From assembly GCA_017507045.1 (NCBI GenBank), contig JAFWBP010000013.1, positions 1 through 64,000 on the forward strand: 64,000 nt of DNA, in the 5' to 3' direction. The position numbers and the translations under genes are program-made. The notes beneath the pieces were generated by a model. The model worked only from the letters and a program-made list of their open reading frames with translations, searched no databases and was not told the origin of the DNA. This DNA comes from Clostridia bacterium. Its GTDB lineage: Bacteria; Bacillota; Clostridia; Christensenellales; Borkfalkiaceae. Positions 60,065 to 64,000 of this stretch are shown piece by piece (the stretch's first letter is position 1; each line of letters opens with the position of its first letter).

Positions 60065-60997
60065 TTATAGCACAAGCGATAACGTTTCGTCAAGCGATGA
60101 AGCGATATTCATATTTTGAATTGCAGCACCTGAAGCACCCTTGCCGAGATTATCGAAACGGGCAGAAAGCAGGATGCGCTCATCGTTGCCGCCGATGAAG
60201 ATCTCCATGCCATCCTTCCCCTTGAGGGCGTTCGTTGCAAGGAATCCATCTTCACTTTTTCGCGTCACTTGAATAGTATTATGTGAGGCATAGTACTCTG
60301 TAAATAGCTCAAATATCCCGTTTGGGCCGATATTTTTTACTAATTTATCGCCGTAAAGCGGTACTGAAACGCACATTCCGCAATCGAAATCGGCGACGAT
60401 CGGAACAAAGATAGGAGCGCGAGAAAGGCGTGCGATCTTCGTCATTTCAGCAAGGTGCTTGTGATTTTGTGTGAGCGCATAAGTACGTGGAGAATCGAGA
60501 AGCGCACTCCTTTCCCCTTCTTCGTATTCCGCAATCATCTTTTTTCCGCCGCCCGAATAACCCGTGAGCGAATGGCACACGAAGGGATAATCGGGGGAGG
60601 CGATCCCCTTTTCAACGAGCGGATACACGAGCGCCAAAAAGCCGCTTGCATGGCAGCCGGGATTGGCGATTCTTTTGGAGCGTGCGATCGCTTCGCGGTG
60701 CGCTTTGGAAAGCTCTGCAAATCCGTATGCCCAGCCCTCTGCGGTGCGGTGCGCCGTGGAAGCATCGATTACGACGGTGTGAGGATTTTTCACGAGCGTT
60801 ACCGCCTTTCTCGCTACATCATCCGGCAGGCACAGGAAGGTTACATCGGAAGCATCCATCGCCTCCCCTCTTGCCGCCTCGTTCTTCCTTAAATCCTCGG
60901 AAAGCGAGATGATGCGAACATCATCTCGCTTTGAAAGCCGTTCATGGATGCGAAGACCGGTCGTCCCCGCGCTGCCATCTATAAATACGTTGAGCAT
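60065..60997 (-). CDS. argC: N-acetyl-gamma-glutamyl-phosphate reductase (short, type 2)
   Basis: NADPH-dependent reduction of acetylglutamyl phosphate. The 310 residues match the shorter class of ArgC: N-terminal Rossmann motif FIDGSAGTTGLRIHERL, DASTAHR and the catalytic Cys in ANPGCHASGF near residue 115, with SLTGYSGGGKKMI downstream. It overlaps argG by one base (TAATG). Palindromic motif copy 7 codes for EYYASHN near residue 240. Confidence 0.95.
   Translation of the reverse strand: MLNVFIDGSAGTTGLRIHERLSKRDDVRIISLSEDLRKNEAARGEAMDASDVTFLCLPDDVARKAVTLVKNPHTVVIDASTAHRTAEGWAYGFAELSKAHREAIARSKRIANPGCHASGFLALVYPLVEKGIASPDYPFVCHSLTGYSGGGKKMIAEYEEGERSALLDSPRTYALTQNHKHLAEMTKIARLSRAPIFVPIVADFDCGMCVSVPLYGDKLVKNIGPNGIFELFTEYYASHNTIQVTRKSEDGFLATNALKGKDGMEIFIGGNDERILLSARFDNLGKGASGAAIQNMNIASSLDETLSLVL
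60275..60297 (+). repeat. Palindromic motif, copy 7 (inside argC)
   Basis: Arms AGTATTATGT and GCATAGTACT (perfect consensus) around GAG. On the argC strand it codes EYYASHN in the same frame as copy 6 in argD. Confidence 0.78.
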
Positions 60998-62226
60998 TAC
61001 TTTAACTTCTTCTGATCGAGAAGCGCTTTCACCTTGATCGGAAGACCGAAGAGATTAATGAAGCCCTCGGAATCCTTCTGGGAGTAGGCGCCGCCGTCGT
61101 CATCAAAGGTGGCGATATTTTCGCTGTAGAGTGAGTACGGCGAAGTGACGCCTGCGTTGATAATGTTGCCCTTGTATATCTTCAGCTTAACGTCGCCGGT
61201 AACTGTTTCCTGCGTTTTTTCAACGAAGGCAGAGAGCGCCTCGCGCAGGGGGGTGAACCACTGGCCGTCGTATACCATTTCGCCGAACTTCACAGCAACA
61301 AGCTGCTTGTAATGAAGCGTTGCTTTATCGAGGCAGATCGTTTCGAGAATGCGGTGCGCCTCGTAAAGAATAGCGCCGCCGGGCGTTTCGTACACCCCTC
61401 TCGATTTCATGCCGACGAGCCGGTTTTCCACGATATCTGCAAGGCCAACACCGTTCCTTCCGCCCACTTCGTTGAGCTTTTCAATGAGCGCTACGGCGCC
61501 GAGTTCTTTTCCATCTACCGCCGTAGGAACGCCCTTTTCAAAGTGGATCGTAATATATTCGGGCGTATCGGGTGCCTGAAGGGGGGAAACGCCAAGCTCC
61601 AAAAAGCCTTCCTTTTCATACTGCGGCTCATTTGCGGGATCTTCAAGATCAAGCCCCTCGTGGGAGAGATGCCACAGGTTCTTATCCTTCGAATAGTTCG
61701 TTTCGCGGTTAATTTTGAGGGGGATGCCCTTCGCTTCTGCGTAAGCAATCTCTTCCTCACGCGATTTGATATCCCAAATTCTCCACGGAGCAATGATCGC
61801 CATTTCGGGAGCGAACGCCTTGATGGTAAGCTCAAAGCGCACCTGATCGTTCCCCTTGCCCGTGCAACCGTGGCAGATGGCATCTGCCCCTTCTTGCTTG
61901 GCGATCTCTACGAGCGCCTTTGCAATTGCAGGGCGTGCAAAGGACGTGCCGAGAAGATATTTATCTTCGTAAACGGCGCCCGCCTGCATGGTGGGGAAAA
62001 TGTAGTTCTCCACAAAATCCTGTTTTAAATCAAGCACGTAGAGCTTGGATGCACCCGTTTTTATCGCCTTTTCCTCAAGGCCATCAAGCTCGGTGCCCTG
62101 CCCAACATCGCCCGAAACGGCAACAACTTCGCAGTTATTATAATTCTCCTTGAGCCAGGGGATGATGATGGAGGTATCCAAACCTCCCGAGTACGCAAGA
62201 ACAACCTTTTTGATCTCTTTTGCCAT
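60997..62226 (-). CDS. argG: Argininosuccinate synthase
   Basis: Condenses citrulline and aspartate using ATP. The 409 residues start with the PP-loop [18 protein letters not shown] and contain [45 protein letters not shown] and [12 protein letters not shown]. It is the first gene of the eight-gene arg-car operon, from the promoter at 62259-62287. argH, for the last step to arginine, is not in the window. Confidence 0.97.
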   Translation of the reverse strand: MAKEIKKVVLAYSGGLDTSIIIPWLKENYNNCEVVAVSGDVGQGTELDGLEEKAIKTGASKLYVLDLKQDFVENYIFPTMQAGAVYEDKYLLGTSFARPAIAKALVEIAKQEGADAICHGCTGKGNDQVRFELTIKAFAPEMAIIAPWRIWDIKSREEEIAYAEAKGIPLKINRETNYSKDKNLWHLSHEGLDLEDPANEPQYEKEGFLELGVSPLQAPDTPEYITIHFEKGVPTAVDGKELGAVALIEKLNEVGGRNGVGLADIVENRLVGMKSRGVYETPGGAILYEAHRILETICLDKATLHYKQLVAVKFGEMVYDGQWFTPLREALSAFVEKTQETVTGDVKLKIYKGNIINAGVTSPYSLYSENIATFDDDGGAYSQKDSEGFINLFGLPIKVKALLDQKKLK

Positions 62227-62258
62227 AATAATTTTCCTCTTTGAAAGTATCCTTGGAT

Positions 62259-62287
62259 ATTATAAGGAAAGAGGGCGAAGCTGTCAA
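62259..62287 (-). promoter_or_regulatory. Promoter of the argG-to-carB operon
   Basis: On the minus strand, -35 TTGACA (62282-62287), 17-base spacer, -10 TATAAT (62259-62264), both perfect consensus. The leader to argG is about 30 bases. Confidence 0.9.
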
Positions 62288-62348
62288 GCATTTGCGCCCT
62301 CTTTGAAAAAATATTTTTTATAATTTTCGTATAAAAATCAGTAGTTTT

Positions 62349-62392
62349 CGAATTTATGCACGATTTATCGAAAATATGCGAATTTTTATGCA
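62349..62392 (-). promoter_or_regulatory. Candidate ArgR boxes upstream of the arg operon
   Basis: On the minus strand, TGCATAAAAATTCG (62379-62392) matches 12 of 14 positions of the ARG box core TGAATWWWWATTCA, and a shorter related TGCATAAATTCG lies at 62349-62360. They are 60-105 bases upstream of the -35. The outer one touches the 3' end of the thioesterase gene. No ArgR gene is in the window. Confidence 0.35.
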
Positions 62393-63117
62393 AACCAAAT
62401 ACGGAACTGCGAACAGAGCTCTCCGCCTGAACGCAGCTCACAGATTGCGCCGCGTTCGAGATCCTTTCTATAGAGCGCGAGCTCGGCTCCCTCTTTTACC
62501 TGCTTTGCGTACACGATCTGAAATGCCTTCACCTTTCTTGCGGCGAGTTCTTCCATCGTGAAGCAATCGAGGAAGAAATCTGCATAGCGAGCGTTGTTGG
62601 CGTGCAGATAGTGATCGCAATGGCTGCTTTTCACCGTTGTGCGGAAGGATTCTTTTGCGCTCTCGAGCTTGGGAATCTTCCAAGCGGGAACTTCTACCGC
62701 CTTTTCAGCTCTGTACGGACAGCTTTGATGGGAAAGCCCCAGCTTATCGGGAAGAAGCAAGTTGAAACTGTTGAGATCAACGAGGCACCAGCGGGAGGCG
62801 ACTGCTGCGACTTCCTCTCCGCGCGCATCGGTGAGACGATAATCACGCTCGAAAATGACGTGGCGGGGTGGAAGCGGCCACGTTTCCACCGTAACCTTAT
62901 CGCCGAGCGCTATGGGGCGCGTGTATTCGCAATAGGTGTTCACGATGATGAAGCCGAGGTTGTTGGGTTTAAGATCCGCATAACCGAAACCAAGCTCATC
63001 TGCACTGAGGCAGGCGGATTCCTGCGTAAGGGAGAGTAGAGAGGATAGCTTTAGCTCATCCTTGAAATCAAAATCGGAATAGCGAAGCTCGTATGTTTTG
63101 AAATGCGCGTAACTCAT
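62386..63117 (-). CDS. Acyl-ACP thioesterase
   Basis: Releases fatty acids from acyl carrier protein. The 243 residues form two hotdog-fold halves. The N-terminal half has KTYELRYSDFDFKDELKLSSLLSLTQESA and LGFIIVNTYCEYTRPIALGDKVTVETWP. The C-terminal half has SHCDHYLHANNARYADFFLDCF, the family Asn/His region. Bacterial members occur widely in Clostridia; the chain length released cannot be read from sequence. No ribosome site precedes the ATG, which lies nine bases after the -10, so the mRNA may be leaderless. Confidence 0.9.
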   Translation of the reverse strand: MSYAHFKTYELRYSDFDFKDELKLSSLLSLTQESACLSADELGFGYADLKPNNLGFIIVNTYCEYTRPIALGDKVTVETWPLPPRHVIFERDYRLTDARGEEVAAVASRWCLVDLNSFNLLLPDKLGLSHQSCPYRAEKAVEVPAWKIPKLESAKESFRTTVKSSHCDHYLHANNARYADFFLDCFTMEELAARKVKAFQIVYAKQVKEGAELALYRKDLERGAICELRSGGELCSQFRIWFA

Positions 63118-63126
63118 AACGGACTA

Positions 63127-63155
63127 AGTATAGCACCGTTTGGTGAAAAAGTCAA
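63127..63155 (-). promoter_or_regulatory. Promoter of the acyl-ACP thioesterase gene
   Basis: On the minus strand, -35 TTGACT (63150-63155), 17-base spacer, -10 TATACT (63127-63132). Only nine bases lie between -10 and ATG. Confidence 0.8.
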
Positions 63156-63203
63156 CGAATTGCGCGAACTGAGCCCAAGCGTCGCTTACAACCCGGTGCG
63201 ATT

Positions 63204-63902
63204 TTAAGCGGCAGTGGAGAGAAATGCGAGCGCGCCCTCTGCAATCGCCTTCACAAGCTTTTCCTGGTAAGATTTTTGTGTGAGCAGTTCCTCATCGGCA
63301 GGGTTGGATAAAAATCCGCACTCTACGATAACGGCAGGCACCCTCGCACAGTTGAGTACAAAATAATCTCCGGCGAGCGCCTCCGTTTTCTTTACACATT
63401 CAGGCATGGAATTTAGGGAGGTTTGTATGAGGCGCGCGAGATTGACAGATTCCTTCACATCCTCACGGAAAAATACCTGTGCCCCCCTTCTCGAGGTTTG
63501 CGAAAAGAAATTTTGGTGCACGGAGATCACAACGGCGGGCGAATTCTTCTTGATGATCTCGGCACGCTTTTCCATATCACGCCGCTTATAACCGGGCGTT
63601 GCCACGCCATACAGCCCCGCTTCCGTAGGACGTGTTTGCACGACATAGAAGCCGAGATCTTCAAATTCCTGTTGTAAAAGACGCGAGATCGAAAGGTTGA
63701 TATCGCTCTCTTTCGTACCCGTTACCGTTCCGGTTACACCGCCATCCACTCCGCCGTGCCCTGCATCGATTACAACGGTGAGCCGCAAAGATTGCGCCGC
63801 CGCCTTGGAGAGTGCAAAAAAGCAGAAGGCAAACGTTACGGCAACCGCCAGCAAAAGGCACGCGAAGCCCAGTGCAACACGGTGCTTATAAAAAAAACTC
63901 AT
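63204..63902 (-). CDS. N-acetylmuramoyl-L-alanine amidase (Amidase_3, CwlD-like)
   Basis: Zinc amidase that cuts the bond between MurNAc and the stem peptide outside the membrane. About 232 residues: a membrane or signal helix (about 8-35) and one Amidase_3 domain. Zinc ligands are visible in VVIDAGHGGVDGG (His), GTKESDINLSI (Glu) and VISVHQNFF (His). The catalytic Glu is in IVECGFLSNPADEELL. Size and single-domain layout match CwlD, which makes muramic-lactam in spore cortex, but a general cell-wall amidase is equally possible. Starts at 63902 or 63923 both lack a ribosome site and lie in or next to a terminator-like hairpin. Confidence 0.88.
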   Translation of the reverse strand: MSFFYKHRVALGFACLLLAVAVTFAFCFFALSKAAAQSLRLTVVIDAGHGGVDGGVTGTVTGTKESDINLSISRLLQQEFEDLGFYVVQTRPTEAGLYGVATPGYKRRDMEKRAEIIKKNSPAVVISVHQNFFSQTSRRGAQVFFREDVKESVNLARLIQTSLNSMPECVKKTEALAGDYFVLNCARVPAVIVECGFLSNPADEELLTQKSYQEKLVKAIAEGALAFLSTAA

Positions 63903-63920
63903 ACGGTATTGTATGAGTTT
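63895..63920 (-). terminator. Terminator-like hairpin across the amidase start
   Basis: Perfect ten-base-pair stem AAACTCATAC (63895-63904) / GTATGAGTTT (63911-63920) with a six-base loop. On the minus strand it is followed by a run of eight T including the stem end. The ATG at 63902 lies in the hairpin. It could end a transcript from beyond the right edge or act as an attenuator for the amidase gene. Confidence 0.6.
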
Positions 63921-63923
63921 CAT

Positions 63924-64000
63924 GGGATAATTTAGAAGTATTGTTTCACTCTACTTGAAACAAGCGTCATTTTGCAGAATTCGTGATATATTCATGAATT
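63924..64000. other. Right-edge non-coding stretch with an inverted repeat
   Basis: No gene is visible. TTGTTTCA (63941-63948) and TGAAACAA (63956-63963) form an eight-base inverted repeat with a seven-base spacer, about 20 bases upstream of the amidase frame. It could be an operator. Confidence 0.35.

Overview
The window reads as chromosomal DNA of a Gram-positive, Clostridia-type bacterium (Bacillota) with roughly balanced base composition. The basis is a MraZ-headed division and cell-wall cluster, MurE carrying the meso-diaminopimelate motif DNPR, GroESL, paired IscS/ThiI, a CwlD-like amidase, strong AGGAGG ribosome sites and near-consensus sigma-A promoters (TTGACA-17-TATAAT). Most genes lie on the minus strand in tightly packed operons whose start and stop codons overlap (ATGA, GTGA, TAATG). 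I see no rRNA, CRISPR array, insertion sequence or prophage.

Layout, left to right. 1-931: a truncated gene and a frameshifted XRE/zinc-ribbon membrane regulator. 1120-7005 (minus): a TVP38-type membrane protein, RNase HI, tRNA-Trp(CCA) with its own promoter and terminator, DNA polymerase IV with a small coupled partner, then comEB-cyclophilin-purB. 7124-9396 (plus): groES-groEL separated by a structured 244-base spacer. 9410-15683 (minus): a six-gene 2-aminoethylphosphonate (AEP) operon (licD, an opine-dehydrogenase-like gene, aepY, aepZ, aepX, AEP cytidylyltransferase). 15771-30496 (minus): murI, then mraZ-rsmH-ftsL-PBP-murE-mraY-murD-ftsW-murA-ftsQ-ftsA-ftsZ, without murF, murG or murC. 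30628-36657 (plus): rpsT, then an XRE-cupin regulator with a complete polyamine transporter potABCD. 36698-45911 (minus): an SPFH protein with a small ribbon-helix-helix protein, then miaB-mutS-mutL-miaA and a methionine-gamma-lyase-family enzyme. 46065-48248 (plus): a class A PBP. 48263-50566 (minus): iscS-thiI. 50624-62226 (minus): argG-argC-argJ-argB-argD-argF-carA-carB, with carB fused to dapF. 62386-63902 (minus): an acyl-ACP thioesterase and a CwlD-like amidase.

How the genes connect. Cell envelope is the main theme: MurI, MurA, MurD, MurE, MraY, two PBPs, FtsW and the fused DapF feed meso-DAP peptidoglycan synthesis. The AEP operon directly behind ftsZ looks built to make AEP from phosphoenolpyruvate, activate it with CTP and transfer it to a surface glycan through LicD. 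The arginine operon makes carbamoyl phosphate and turns glutamate-derived ornithine into argininosuccinate.

Most unusual points: (1) a 23-base palindromic motif present seven times, always in the same chromosomal orientation, in coding and non-coding DNA and in all three reading frames; (2) a CarB-DapF fusion whose DapF half has Ala in place of the first catalytic Cys, next to a CarA whose glutaminase nucleophile Cys is Asp; (3) the AEP operon with an opine-dehydrogenase-like member; (4) a PotD with both a lipoprotein signal and a C-terminal membrane helix.
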